DNA of 64,000 nucleotides from Rhodoferax bucti (GCF_005876985.1 NZ_VAHD01000002.1:868001-932000), one strand, 5' to 3'. Shown: positions 36,424 through 45,150, counted from the stretch's first letter. Notes: generated by a model from the sequence alone, not told the origin. Numbers and translations: made by a program.

Positions 36424-36828
36424 ATGAGTAATATCAATTCAGTATCCGGTTATGTGCCACCCGCACCGGCAGCCAAAACCAATTTTGAAACCAACAGCCA
36501 GGCCTACGGCCCGGTGGTTGCCAGCGTGCAGGGGGTGGGCGATGCCGTGGTCGATGCCGCCAGCGCGGTGGTCAACTTCAGTGCGGAGAGCCTGCAAAAG
36601 CTGGGCGACTCCATCAGCGCAGGCGTTGATTCGGTAGAAAACGCGTTCTCAGACGCCGGCACCGACGTCAGCGAGGCGGTGGACAGCGTGGAAAACTCCG
36701 CGGTGAGCCTCTACAACCAGGTGGCACAAATGGCGGAGGACGGCTGGAATTCGGTCAAATCCGCCGCCCACGATGCCGCCGCCTACGTCGGGCTGGCGGA
36801 CGAGAGCGATTCCAACACCGCAGGCTGA
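36424..36828 (+). CDS. Small acidic helical protein, unknown function
   Basis: 134 residues, no signal peptide and no Cys. A proline-rich N-terminus (VPPAPAAK) is followed by an Ala/Val/Ser/Asp-rich helical body. VDSVEN recurs at 68-73 and 86-91, exactly 18 residues (five helical turns) apart, suggesting an amphipathic or coiled-coil helix. Strong AAGGAG supports ATG 36424 rather than GTG 36421. It ends 2 bp before the lipoprotein gene. I recognise no family; it could be a secreted or surface protein of the cassette. Confidence 0.75.
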   Translation: MSNINSVSGYVPPAPAAKTNFETNSQAYGPVVASVQGVGDAVVDAASAVVNFSAESLQKLGDSISAGVDSVENAFSDAGTDVSEAVDSVENSAVSLYNQVAQMAEDGWNSVKSAAHDAAAYVGLADESDSNTAG

Positions 36829-36830
36829 GC

Positions 36831-37412
36831 ATGTCTGCCCGGCACAGTTGGGCCCTGGCAGTGGCCGGCAGCATGACGCTGTCGGGCTGCTCCATCCTCA
36901 GCCCCATCCCCTTGTGGGAAATGACCAAAGCCGCTGGCAGCGGCGCTGCCTTGGGGATGCAGAGCGCTGCCGGCGAGGCGGTGGACACGGTGTACCACCT
37001 GCACGCCCCTTTCAAGTCCGTGTGCATCGAATTCAATCCCGGCACCCAGGTCTCTGATGTGCTGCCTGCTTTGCAACGGGCGTTGAAGCTGCATGCGATA
37101 GACAGCCGGGTGTACGAGGCGACAGGGCCCGTGGCAGCCTGCCCGGTGTGGCTGCGCTACACCACCCTCATGGAGTGGGACAAAGCGCCCATGAGCGAGC
37201 GTTACCAGAGCTATGTGAGCGAAGCGTCGCTCACCCTGCAAAGCGCCCAGGGCGCGGTGCTGTCCAGCAGCCGCTACATGGTGGACCCGGTGTTTGCCAC
37301 CAGCAAGTGGGCGTCCACCTTTGACAAGTTGGCGCCGGTTGTGTCCGCACTGATTACCGGCTTCGCTACCGAGAAGCGCAGCACCTATCTCAGCAACAAG
37401 GGGGCCACATGA
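36831..37412 (+). CDS. Predicted outer-membrane lipoprotein
   Basis: 193 residues with a lipoprotein signal ending LSGC (Cys20). After the signal the mature chain has a fold-like region with VCIEFNPGTQVSDVLPALQRAL and CPVWLRYTTLMEWD, faintly like Sbal_3080-type lipoproteins, which I offer tentatively. The stop overlaps the flgH ATG by 4 bp (ATGA). Mid-gene Cys residues beyond Cys20 (in VCIEF and ACPVW) may form a disulfide. Confidence 0.78.
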   Translation: MSARHSWALAVAGSMTLSGCSILSPIPLWEMTKAAGSGAALGMQSAAGEAVDTVYHLHAPFKSVCIEFNPGTQVSDVLPALQRALKLHAIDSRVYEATGPVAACPVWLRYTTLMEWDKAPMSERYQSYVSEASLTLQSAQGAVLSSSRYMVDPVFATSKWASTFDKLAPVVSALITGFATEKRSTYLSNKGAT

Positions 37413-38098
37413 GCACGCATTGTTTTCAATTCCCGGCGGTCATCTTTGCTTTCAGCAGTTTGCTGAGCGCTTGCAGCACCCCACCGCCTGTGGTGCCCGG
37501 CCCGCTGCTTGCCGCACCGGTGGCCCTGCCTACGAACCTGGAGCGGGTCAACACCGGCTCGCTCTACAAACTCTCTGCCGGCTCCCTCTACAACGGCCGG
37601 CGCAAACCCCGGGCCGTAGGCGACACGCTGAAGGTGGAAATCGCCGAAACCCTGAGTGCGAGCAATACCGTCAAAACCGATGTGAGTCGGGACAGCGCCT
37701 TCACCTCCAAAGGCACGGGCAATGCCGCGCAGGGCTCGCTGCTGGCGCCGTGGTTCAACCAGAACGACAGCGCCTCCGGCAACAGTAGCTTCAAGGGCAA
37801 CGGCACCTCCAAAAACGACAGCAACTTCAATGGCCAGCTGGCAGCCTCGGTCATCAATGTGCTGGCCAATGGCAATCTGGTGATTGCGGGGGAACGCACC
37901 ATCGCCATGCAGGGCAATGGCAGCACGCTGCGCTTCTCCGGGGTGGTGGACCCCAAAGACATCAAGGATGGCAACGTAGTCCAGTCCGCCGATGTGGTGA
38001 ACGCCCGGCTGGAGATGGTGGGGCAGGGCGATGTGTCAGACGCCTCCTCCCGCAGCTGGCTGCAGAGGGTGCTGACCAACTCGCTCGCCATCTGGTGA
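37409..38098 (+). CDS. flgH: Orphan FlgH-like L-ring lipoprotein
   Basis: 229-residue homologue of the flagellar outer-membrane L-ring protein. Lipobox LSAC at 18-21 or so. FlgH hallmarks: LYNGRRKPRAVGDTLKVEIAETLSASN, SVINVLANGNLVIAGER, STLRFSGVVDPKDI and VNARLEMVGQGDVSDA with a terminal SWLQRVL. Full length and intact. Flagellar FlgH is made with FlgI (P-ring) and other rod/hook genes; none lies in the window. It is coupled to a lipoprotein gene, so it may build an outer-membrane ring in another structure. It could also be a displaced flagellar gene. Confidence 0.85.
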   Translation: MSTHCFQFPAVIFAFSSLLSACSTPPPVVPGPLLAAPVALPTNLERVNTGSLYKLSAGSLYNGRRKPRAVGDTLKVEIAETLSASNTVKTDVSRDSAFTSKGTGNAAQGSLLAPWFNQNDSASGNSSFKGNGTSKNDSNFNGQLAASVINVLANGNLVIAGERTIAMQGNGSTLRFSGVVDPKDIKDGNVVQSADVVNARLEMVGQGDVSDASSRSWLQRVLTNSLAIW

Positions 38099-38116
38099 GC
38101 CGCGAAGGAGAACGCA

Positions 38117-38728
38117 ATGCAACACCTTATTCGTTGCTGGCTGGCGGCCGCTTTGTGTGTCCTGGCGTGCTGGCCTGCCTGGCCGGCCGTGGAGATGGAC
38201 GGCATCGTGCTGGAGGACTGTGTGCAGGTGGGCGGCAAAAGCCTCAAGCTCAATGGCGCAGGCATCAGCATGCGGCTGATGTTCAAGGTGTACGCCATGG
38301 GCTTGTACCTGCCGGCCCAGCGGGCCACCCCGCAGGATGTGCTGGCCACCGACGGGCCGCGCCGGCTCAGTATCACCATGCTGCGCAACGTGCGCAGCGA
38401 GGACTTCCAGCGGGGGCTGACCTCCTATGTGAGTGCCGAGGGGGCCGCCTTGCCCGAAGCGGCGGCAGCCGGCATCCTGCATCTCAGCCGCTCCCTGGCG
38501 GAGCAAACCGCCGGGCTCAGCAAAGGCGATGTGCTCACCCTGGACTGGTTGCCCGGCACCGGCACGGTGGTGGAGCTCAACAAGCGCCCGGTGTCCGCCC
38601 CGCTGCGCGACATTGCGGTCTACAACGCGCTGCTCAACATCTGGCTGGGCGAGCGGCCGGCCGATCCGACCCTGAAGGACAAACTCCTGGGCCGCGCCAC
38701 GGTGATGCGGGCGGCTTGGAGTTATTAA
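38117..38728 (+). CDS. Exported chalcone-isomerase-like protein
   Basis: 203 residues with a Sec signal (MQHLIRCWLAAALCVLACWPAWPA). The mature part has the chalcone-isomerase-like pattern of bacterial periplasmic members: GIVLEDCVQVGGKSLKLNGAGISMRLMFKVYAMGLYLP, then RNVRSEDFQRGL and DWLPGTGTVVELN. Bacterial homologues usually lack the plant active site and function is unknown. It follows flgH by 18 bp with GAAGGAG upstream, so it belongs to the same cassette. Confidence 0.87.
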   Translation: MQHLIRCWLAAALCVLACWPAWPAVEMDGIVLEDCVQVGGKSLKLNGAGISMRLMFKVYAMGLYLPAQRATPQDVLATDGPRRLSITMLRNVRSEDFQRGLTSYVSAEGAALPEAAAAGILHLSRSLAEQTAGLSKGDVLTLDWLPGTGTVVELNKRPVSAPLRDIAVYNALLNIWLGERPADPTLKDKLLGRATVMRAAWSY

Positions 38729-38736
38729 TAAGGGTT

Positions 38737-38800
38737 TTGTAAAGCTTGTGTATCTCGCATATTTCTATATGGATTCAAAACTTGTAAAGAGTTTGCAAAG
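38737..38800. promoter_or_regulatory. Repeated TTGTAAAG boxes upstream of the response-regulator gene
   Basis: TTGTAAAG at 38737-38744 and 38782-38789, plus TTGCAAAG at 38793-38800. The last two are spaced 11 bp start to start, the usual tandem-site layout of OmpR-family regulators; the first lies 45 bp away (about four turns). A -10-like TATACT lies at 38848-38853. Likely autoregulatory sites. Confidence 0.5.
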
Positions 38801-38874
38801 TTTCTGATTCGGCTGGATTTATCCGGAAACCCGCTATTTACAAAATCTATACTGAATTTTTCTTCTGCACGTAT

Positions 38875-39591
38875 ATGGCCCAAGTACTCATAGTGGACGA
38901 TGACGAGGAAATTAACCAACTCCTCGGTAATTACCTCAAACCCTACGGATTTGAAACCCATGTGGCCCTGAATGGCCATGAAATGAAAGACAAGCTGCAG
39001 GCCCACGCCATCGATCTGGTGGTAATGGATGTCATGCTGCCCGAGACCGATGGCCTCAAGCTCACCCGCGACATCCGCCGCCACTCGCGCATGCCCGTCA
39101 TCATGCTCACCGCCCGGTCCGACCATTTCGACCGGGTGCTGGGCCTGGAAAACGGCGCGGATGACTACATGACCAAGCCCTTTGAGCCCCGCGAACTGGT
39201 GGCACGCATCCAGGCGGTGTTGCGCCGCGTGGCGGCCAAAGAGGAGAGCTACGCCACCGTGGCCAACCTGATGAACTTCAACGGCTGGCAGCTCGACCGC
39301 GAGAGCCGCCAACTGCTGGCTCCCAGCGGCTTGACGGTGGCGCTCTCCAACGCCGAATACCGGCTGCTGTGCAGCTTTTTGCAGGCCCCCCGCAAATTGC
39401 TGAGCCGCGAGCAACTGCTGAGCCTGGCCGGCGGAGAGCAGGTAGGCGCCGGCGAGCGCAGCATCGATTTGCTGGTGTCCCGCTTGCGGCAAAAACTGGC
39501 GCGCGCGGCCGATGGCCTGGACTTGATCCGCACCATTCGCGGCAAGGGCTATTTGTTTGACATTGCCGGCGTGCAGCCGCTGACCGCGTGA
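38875..39591 (+). CDS. OmpR-family response regulator
   Basis: 238 residues. Receiver domain (1-120) with acidic DDDEE at 8-12, phospho-acceptor Asp in VVMDVMLPETDG and switch Lys in YMTKPFEPRE. C-terminal winged helix (about 135-230) with LSNAEYRLLCSFLQAPRKLLSREQLL and RLRQKLARAADGLDLIRTIRGKGYLF. No clear ribosome site before ATG 38875. The stop overlaps the kinase start (ATGA). Likely controls the preceding FlgH cassette, itself, or both; target not proven. Confidence 0.93.
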   Translation: MAQVLIVDDDEEINQLLGNYLKPYGFETHVALNGHEMKDKLQAHAIDLVVMDVMLPETDGLKLTRDIRRHSRMPVIMLTARSDHFDRVLGLENGADDYMTKPFEPRELVARIQAVLRRVAAKEESYATVANLMNFNGWQLDRESRQLLAPSGLTVALSNAEYRLLCSFLQAPRKLLSREQLLSLAGGEQVGAGERSIDLLVSRLRQKLARAADGLDLIRTIRGKGYLFDIAGVQPLTA

Positions 39592-40685
39592 TGCGCTGGC
39601 GGGCGGCGTGGCTGCGCCGTCTGGTGCCGCGCACCTTGTACGGGCGCCTGGCCTGCTTGGTGGCCGTGGCGGTGGTGATCAGCCATTTTCTGGCGATCAA
39701 ACTCATGTTCGAAATGGGGCCCCACCTGTTTGGCCCGCCACCCGGGCCGGGGCCGCGCCCGCCGCCGGGCGGCCTGGACCTGTTGACGCACTGGAACCTG
39801 TGGCTGGACGTGGCCTTCCGCCTGAGCGCCTTGCTTTTGGTGACCTGGGTCGGGGTACGCTGGCTGGCCCAGCCGGTGCAAGGACTGGCCGATGCCGCGC
39901 GCGGCCTGGGGCAGGATGTGCGCAGCCCGCCGCTGGTGGAGAGTGGCACGGTGGAGTGCCGGGAGGCCATCCGCGTGTTCAACCAGATGCAGGCCCGCAT
40001 CTGCCGCCAGCTCGATGAGCGCGATAACTTTGTGGCCGCGGTATCGCACGACCTGCGTACCCCCTTGACCCGCCTGGCCTTGCGAGTGGAAGCCCTGCCC
40101 GATGGGCAACACCGGGCGCAGTTCGGCCGCGATATTGCGGAGATGAACAACATGATCACCATAACGCTGGACTACATGCGCAATGTGGCGGCGGTGGAGC
40201 CTTTTGTGCTGCTGGACGTGGAGTCCATGCTGGCCAGTCTGGCGGACGACTATGCCGCCACCGGGGCCGATGTGGTCTTGCAAGACTGCCCTGCCGGTCA
40301 GGGCTGCGCGCCCTTGCACACCCAGCCGCAGGCGCTGCGCCGTTGTGTGGCCAATCTGGTGGACAACGCGGTGCGCTACGGGGGGCGGGCCCTGCTGGCC
40401 TGCTACACCCTGGACGGGGTGGTGTGCCTGGAGGTGGCCGACGACGGTGCCGGCGTGAGCGAGTCTGAGCTGCAAAAAATTGTGCAGCCCTTTTACCGCA
40501 GCGAGGGCTCGCGCAACCGGCACAGCGGCGGGGTGGGGCTGGGGCTGTCGATTGCCAGTGACATCGCCCAGCGCCTCAAGGGCCGCTTGACTCTCAGCAA
40601 CCGCCCGGAGGGCGGGTTGTTGGCGACGCTGCTATTTCCACTACCTGGGCTTTCCACTGCGTCGCCCAGCAGGCCAAGGCGCTAG
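39588..40685 (+). CDS. Membrane histidine kinase with minimal proline-rich sensor loop
   Basis: EnvZ/RstB-like kinase, 365 residues. TM1 (about 20-40), then a very short periplasmic loop rich in Pro and Gly ([14 protein letters not shown], about 48-61), then TM2 (about 75-95), HAMP, the phospho-His in [14 protein letters not shown], and a catalytic domain with [16 protein letters not shown] and [12 protein letters not shown]. The tiny loop suggests sensing within the membrane or through a partner protein. The 3' end overlaps convergent gluQ by 92 bp. Confidence 0.92.
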   Translation: MMRWRAAWLRRLVPRTLYGRLACLVAVAVVISHFLAIKLMFEMGPHLFGPPPGPGPRPPPGGLDLLTHWNLWLDVAFRLSALLLVTWVGVRWLAQPVQGLADAARGLGQDVRSPPLVESGTVECREAIRVFNQMQARICRQLDERDNFVAAVSHDLRTPLTRLALRVEALPDGQHRAQFGRDIAEMNNMITITLDYMRNVAAVEPFVLLDVESMLASLADDYAATGADVVLQDCPAGQGCAPLHTQPQALRRCVANLVDNAVRYGGRALLACYTLDGVVCLEVADDGAGVSESELQKIVQPFYRSEGSRNRHSGGVGLGLSIASDIAQRLKGRLTLSNRPEGGLLATLLFPLPGLSTASPSRPRR

Positions 40686-41589
40686 CCACCTCGTCGCCGG
40701 GTGCCGCAGCCGGCAAGCCCAGCGCCACAGCCGCGTGGTTCAGCGTAGCCAGCGGGTTGCTCACGTCGAGGGCGGCAGCGCCGTTTTGTTTGCTCAGCTT
40801 TTCGCCATTGGCGCCCAGCACCAAGGGGGTGTGCAGGTACTGCACAGGGGGTGCGCCCAAGGACGCTTGCAGGGCGAGTTGGCGCACGGTGTTGTCGGCC
40901 AGGTCTTCACCGCGCACGATGTGGGTGATGCCTTGGGCCGCATCGTCCACCACCACCGCCAGCTGGTAGGCCCAGAGCCCGTCGGCGCGCAGTAACACAA
41001 AGTCGCCCACCTCACGGGTCAGGTGCTGGCTCTGGGGGCCCAGGCGCCGGTCCGTCCAATGCCATTCGCCCGTGGTGTTTGCTATGGTTTTGGTAGCTGC
41101 TTGCGCTTGTTCCGCCTGCGCTAGAGGCCTGTTTGGCTCTCGGTGTGCAAGATCGGTGCGAAAGCGCCATGCCCGGCCGGTGCGGCCGTTCAGCCCGTGG
41201 CGGCAGGTGCCCGGGTAGACCAGTTCGCCGTGGCGGGGTTTGCCGGTACCCTGGGCAGCCAGTGCATCGGCAATGTCTTTGCGCGAGCAGGCGCAGGGGT
41301 AGGCCATGCCGGTGTGGATCAGCCGGTCCAGCGCCGCCTGGTACAGCGCACTGCGCTGGCTCTGCCAGACCGGCGGCTTATCGGGCACGAGGCCGCAGGC
41401 CGCGAGCTGTTGCAGGATGAATGTGCCGCCCTCCGGCACGCAGCGTGGTGTGTCCACGTCTTCGATGCGGACCAGCCAGCTGCCGCTGTGCGCACGGGCA
41501 TCCAGCCAGCTGGCCAGCGCCGCAAGCAAAGAGCCCGCATGCAGCGGGCCCGTGGGGGAGGGGGCAAAGCGCCCGATGTACTCAGGCAA
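40594..41589 (-). CDS. gluQ: Glutamyl-Q tRNA(Asp) synthetase
   Basis: Truncated GluRS-like enzyme attaching glutamate to queuosine in tRNA-Asp; 331 residues. Class-I signature [15 protein letters not shown] (HAGS in place of HIGH), KMSKS-like KLSKQN, and zinc ligands in YPCACSRK and YPGTCRHG. No anticodon-binding domain, as expected. Residues 154-170 ([17 protein letters not shown]) are an extra loop encoded by a hairpin repeat. Overlaps the histidine kinase gene tail to tail. Confidence 0.93.
   Translation of the reverse strand: MPEYIGRFAPSPTGPLHAGSLLAALASWLDARAHSGSWLVRIEDVDTPRCVPEGGTFILQQLAACGLVPDKPPVWQSQRSALYQAALDRLIHTGMAYPCACSRKDIADALAAQGTGKPRHGELVYPGTCRHGLNGRTGRAWRFRTDLAHREPNRPLAQAEQAQAATKTIANTTGEWHWTDRRLGPQSQHLTREVGDFVLLRADGLWAYQLAVVVDDAAQGITHIVRGEDLADNTVRQLALQASLGAPPVQYLHTPLVLGANGEKLSKQNGAAALDVSNPLATLNHAAVALGLPAAAPGDEVASALACWATQWKAQVVEIAASPTTRPPGGC
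41081..41128 (+). repeat. 48-bp hairpin repeat element inside gluQ
   Basis: On the plus strand GCTATGGTTTTGG, core TAGCTGCTTGCGC, then TGCGCTAGAGGC, a near-consensus copy read antisense by gluQ as [17 protein letters not shown]. Confidence 0.85.
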
Positions 41590-42625
41590 TTTTCAGCGCA
41601 AGCTCCAGGCCCGACACAAAGGCATCTTCCACCCGGTGGCCGATGCACCAGTCGCCGCACAGCCCGAGGCCGGCCTTGCTGTCCCACAGGTAGCTCTCGC
41701 CCAGCGGGGCTTCGGTCTTGGCATACAGCCAGCGGTGCATTTGGGCGTGGGCCGGTTCGGCGCGGATGCCGGTGATCTCAGCAAACGCCTTGATGAGTTT
41801 GGCCTGCACCCGGTCGGGGCTGTCTTTCAGGTGTTCTTGCGACCAGGCTGCGCTGGCTTGCACTGTCCAGCGTTCTACCTTGCCGCGGCCGGGTTTGCTG
41901 GACTCGCGCGACAGCCAGGCCACGCGGTGGTGGGTGCTGCGTGCGGCATTCCATTGGGGGCCGAGGGTGGTCAGGCCGGGCTGCACGGCCTGGGGGTAGG
42001 CCAGCATCAGCGTCCAGCACGGGGCCACCGACACCTTGGCGGTTTTTTTGGCCAGCGCAGCACCCTTGGGGGTGGAGGCCAGCAGCTCTTGGGCTTGGGG
42101 GTGGGGGATGGCCAGCACGACCTCGTCAAAGCCGCCGTACACATGGGTGCTGCCGTCATCGCCGGCGGTGCGGAGCTGCCATTTTTTCTTGTGCAGGGAG
42201 TCTTGCTCCAGGGCGGTCACGCGGGTGTTCACCAGCAGTTGGCCCGCATCCAGCAGCGGTTTGGCCCAAGCACGCAACAAGGCATTCATGCCGGGGGTGG
42301 GCACCCAGTGGGCGTCGCGGCCGGGCAGCGCGGCGGCTGCCACGCGGCCGTGCGAGTCCAGCACGCGCACGGTGTTGGCGCTCCAGGGGCGGCACAGGCC
42401 GGGCGTGGTTTGCAGGGCTTGGGTGAAACGTGCGTCGCGCACGGTGAAGTACTGCGCGCCGTGGTCGAAGGTGCCGAACGCACTTTCGCGGGTGGACATG
42501 CGCCCGCCGGGGCCGCGGCTTTTTTCAAACACGGTGACGGTGTGGCCGGCCTGAACCAGGGTGCGGGCACAGGCAATGGCTGCCATGCCGGCGCCCACGA
42601 TGGCGATGTGTCGGGATGTTGTCAT
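41582..42625 (-). CDS. FAD-dependent amine-oxidase-like (renalase-like) oxidoreductase
   Basis: Flavoprotein of 347 residues. Rossmann FAD site [15 protein letters not shown] near the N-terminus, [14 protein letters not shown] ring region, and C-terminal [21 protein letters not shown] contacting the flavin. The pattern resembles bacterial renalase, which oxidises misformed dihydro-NAD(P) isomers. Start ATG 42625 with TGGAG upstream. The stop overlaps the gluQ start by 8 bp, so the two are probably cotranscribed. Confidence 0.82.
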   Translation of the reverse strand: MTTSRHIAIVGAGMAAIACARTLVQAGHTVTVFEKSRGPGGRMSTRESAFGTFDHGAQYFTVRDARFTQALQTTPGLCRPWSANTVRVLDSHGRVAAAALPGRDAHWVPTPGMNALLRAWAKPLLDAGQLLVNTRVTALEQDSLHKKKWQLRTAGDDGSTHVYGGFDEVVLAIPHPQAQELLASTPKGAALAKKTAKVSVAPCWTLMLAYPQAVQPGLTTLGPQWNAARSTHHRVAWLSRESSKPGRGKVERWTVQASAAWSQEHLKDSPDRVQAKLIKAFAEITGIRAEPAHAQMHRWLYAKTEAPLGESYLWDSKAGLGLCGDWCIGHRVEDAFVSGLELALKIA

Positions 42626-42688
42626 GGGCGCAGTCTCCAGTGGTTGTAATGACCTCTTTATACACGCTGGGCTGCGGGGGAAAACCGT

Positions 42689-43630
42689 TTACGCGGTGCG
42701 GTGTTCCTCTACCAGTGCGGTGCGCGTGGTTTCGCTCTCCAGCTGGCTGAGCCACCACTGCAGGGCACGCCCCTGGTTCACCGATTTTGCCAAACGCCAG
42801 GCGTAGTGCAGGGGAACGGTGCGTTGCGGGCGTTCGGTTTTTTTCACCACCAAGCGGCCTGTCGTGATGTAGCTGTCGGCCATGCAGCGCGGCAGGTTGC
42901 CGCCACCCAGGCCGCGTAACTGGGCATCTAACTTGGCGTGCATGGTGGGCACGGTGAACACGTCTTGCCCGTTGAGCAGGCCGTAGGTCATGCCCATCCC
43001 ACGCTGGGTGGAGTCCGCCACGGCGACCGCACGGTGCTTTTGAATCACCTCATCACTCAAGGGCTCGGGCGCGTTCGCCAGCGGGTGGTGCGGGGCCACG
43101 GCGTACACAAAATGCAAGCTGCCCAAGGGTTTGCTGTGCACGCCCGCGGTGCGGGCCGAGTCGGCGCCCACGCCCAGCGCCAGATCGGCTTGGCCGCTGG
43201 TAAGGGCCTCCAGCGTGCCGGAGAGGGTTTCTTCCCGCAGGCGGATGCGGGTGGGCGGCGACAGGCTGAAAAAGCTTTCGCACAACTCCATCATCACCGG
43301 CTTGGAGATGACGGTGTCGATGGCGATGGTGAGCTGCGGTTCCCAGCCGGTGGCCACGCGTTTGACGCGGTTGGCCACGGCGTCAATCTCTTCCAGCAGG
43401 CGGGCCCCTTCGCGCAGCAACTCGGCGCCGGCGGCGGTGAGCTTGGCCTGGCGGGAGCTGCGGTCGTAGAGCAGCACGTCCAGCGCATCCTCGATCTGGC
43501 GCACCCGGTAGGTGAGGGCGCTGGGCACCATGCCCATCTCGCGGGCCGCGGCTGCAAAGCTGCCCGCCTCGGCGATGGATTGCAGCATGGAGAGGGCGTC
43601 GGGGGTCAAAAAATCGCGCGCAGTTTGCAT
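42689..43630 (-). CDS. LysR-family transcriptional regulator
   Basis: 313 residues; N-terminal winged helix (ALSMLQSIAEAGSFAAAAREMGMVPSALTYRVRQIEDALDVLLYDR) and a C-terminal periplasmic-binding-protein-like effector domain (about 95-300). Divergent from the pirin gene, whose expression it probably controls through the 110-bp gap holding a 12-bp palindrome. Its effector is unknown. Confidence 0.92.
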   Translation of the reverse strand: MQTARDFLTPDALSMLQSIAEAGSFAAAAREMGMVPSALTYRVRQIEDALDVLLYDRSSRQAKLTAAGAELLREGARLLEEIDAVANRVKRVATGWEPQLTIAIDTVISKPVMMELCESFFSLSPPTRIRLREETLSGTLEALTSGQADLALGVGADSARTAGVHSKPLGSLHFVYAVAPHHPLANAPEPLSDEVIQKHRAVAVADSTQRGMGMTYGLLNGQDVFTVPTMHAKLDAQLRGLGGGNLPRCMADSYITTGRLVVKKTERPQRTVPLHYAWRLAKSVNQGRALQWWLSQLESETTRTALVEEHRTA

Positions 43631-43693
43631 GATCGATGCCGTTAAGTTGAGTTTTTTTGAATGATGCCATCAAACGCGATGGATGGAAATGCG

Positions 43694-43705
43694 GGCCTGC
43701 AGGCC
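43694..43705. promoter_or_regulatory. Perfect palindrome GGCCTGCAGGCC in the LysR-pirin gap
   Basis: 12-bp palindrome 35 bp before the pirin start. A possible regulator site; it is very GC-rich, unlike the usual T-N11-A LysR box, so the link to the LysR protein is weak. Confidence 0.3.
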
Positions 43706-43740
43706 TAAAGTTCTACCCATACCAAACCAGAGGCACTTCC

Positions 43741-44442
43741 ATGTTGACCGTACGCAAATCGCAAGACCGGGGCTATGCCGACCATGGCTGGCTCAAGTCG
43801 TTCCACAGCTTTTCGTTCGCCGGGTATTACGACCCCGCGCACATGGGCTGGGGGAATTTGCGCGTCATCAATGAAGACCGCATTGCGCCCGGCACCGGCT
43901 TCGGCACCCATGGCCACCGCGACATGGAAATCATCAGCTATGTGATGTCCGGCAACCTGGCGCACAAAGACAGCATGGGCAACGTCAAAGGCATTCCACC
44001 CGGCGACGTGCAGCGCATGAGTGCGGGGAGTGGCGTGATGCACAGCGAGTTCAACCACGCGCCCAACGACACGACCCATTTCTTCCAGATCTGGATCGAG
44101 CCCAACGTGACCGGCATTCCGCCGAGCTACGAGCAAAAAACCTTTGCCGTCGCCGACAAGCAAGGCGCCCTGAAGCTCGTGGCCTCGCCGGACGGTACGG
44201 ACGGCAGTGTGCTGATCCATGCCGATGCCAAGCTCTACAGCGGTCTGCTGGATGGTGCAGATGCCATCACCCTGCCGCTGGACCCCGCCCGCAAATGCTA
44301 TGTGCAGGTGCTGCGGGGGGCGGTGTCGGTCAACGGCACGCCTTTGCACACCGGCGATGCTGCCCTGTTGAGCGGTGAGTCCGCATGTGTCATCGATGCC
44401 GCCCACGATGCAGAGGTGCTGGTCTTCGATCTGGCGGCCTGA
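43741..44442 (+). CDS. Pirin-family protein
   Basis: Bicupin metalloprotein of 233 residues. Metal ligands of the pirin site are present: THGHRDMEI (His58 and His60 region) and the later HSEFNH (about residue 101). Some pirins have quercetin 2,3-dioxygenase activity; others act as redox cofactors. ATG 43741 has AGAGG upstream. Divergent from a LysR regulator and followed by a terminator and a flavodoxin-like gene. Confidence 0.9.
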   Translation: MLTVRKSQDRGYADHGWLKSFHSFSFAGYYDPAHMGWGNLRVINEDRIAPGTGFGTHGHRDMEIISYVMSGNLAHKDSMGNVKGIPPGDVQRMSAGSGVMHSEFNHAPNDTTHFFQIWIEPNVTGIPPSYEQKTFAVADKQGALKLVASPDGTDGSVLIHADAKLYSGLLDGADAITLPLDPARKCYVQVLRGAVSVNGTPLHTGDAALLSGESACVIDAAHDAEVLVFDLAA

Positions 44443-44450
44443 TTTTTCCC

Positions 44451-44480
44451 GGCGCTTGCAGTGGTGCAAGTGCCTTTTTT
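44451..44480 (+). terminator. Rho-independent terminator after pirin gene
   Basis: Ten-bp stem GGCGCTTGCA/TGCAAGTGCC with one G-U pair, GTGG loop and six T. It lies between pirin and the flavodoxin-like gene. Confidence 0.85.
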
Positions 44481-44504
44481 GAGTCTTTACCTAGGAGTTT
44501 TCAA

Positions 44505-45038
44505 ATGGCAAAAGTAGCAGTTGTTTTCCATTCCGGTTACGGTCACACCCAGCGCGTGGCGCAATTCGTGGCAGAAGGTGCCGGCGCTGAGCTGATCACC
44601 ATCGACGCCAACGGCGACATCACCGACGCCCAGTGGGCCACTCTGGATGCCGCAGATGCCGTGATCTTCGGCTCCCCCACGTACATGGGCATGGCTTCCT
44701 GGCAGTTCAAGAAGTTTGCTGATGCATCCAGCAAGCGTTGGTTCACCGCTGCCTGGAAAGACAAGGTTGCCGGCGGCTTCACCATTTCCGCCAGCCCTAG
44801 CGGTGACAAGCTATCCACTATCCAGTACTTCATTACCTTGTCTCAGCAGCACGGCATGATCTGGGTCGGCCAGCCCGCCATGAACGACGGCACCATCAAC
44901 CGCATCGGCTCCAACTCCGGCGTGATGGCCCAAGTCGGCCCCACCAGCCCTGCGGAAGACATTCCCCAAGGCGACCTGGACACCGCCAAAGCCTACGGTG
45001 CACGCGTGGCATCCATTACGGCCAAGCTGAAAGCCTAA
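44505..45038 (+). CDS. Flavodoxin-fold NAD(P)H:quinone oxidoreductase-like protein
   Basis: FMN protein of 177 residues, WrbA/flavodoxin family. Phosphate loop VVFHSGYGHTQRVAQFVAEG, and the ring-binding SPTYMGMASWQFKKFADASS and FTISASPSGDKLSTI stretches. Probably reduces quinones by two electrons. SD TAGGAG fits ATG 44505. Flanked by terminators on both sides, so likely transcribed on its own, though close to pirin. Confidence 0.88.
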   Translation: MAKVAVVFHSGYGHTQRVAQFVAEGAGAELITIDANGDITDAQWATLDAADAVIFGSPTYMGMASWQFKKFADASSKRWFTAAWKDKVAGGFTISASPSGDKLSTIQYFITLSQQHGMIWVGQPAMNDGTINRIGSNSGVMAQVGPTSPAEDIPQGDLDTAKAYGARVASITAKLKA

Positions 45039-45072
45039 GCGTCCTTCAGACCTCTCTGGTCTGACATGCTTG

Positions 45073-45096
45073 AGCCCGCTTCGGCGGGCTTTTTTG
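45073..45096 (+). terminator. Rho-independent terminator after flavodoxin-like gene
   Basis: AGCCCGC/GCGGGCT stem with a TTCG tetraloop followed by six T, 35 bp after the stop. Confidence 0.92.
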
Positions 45097-45150
45097 TGTC
45101 TGCCAGAAAATTGCGTAAGCTGTGGTCTTTCAGACAACTGGAGTTCCGTT

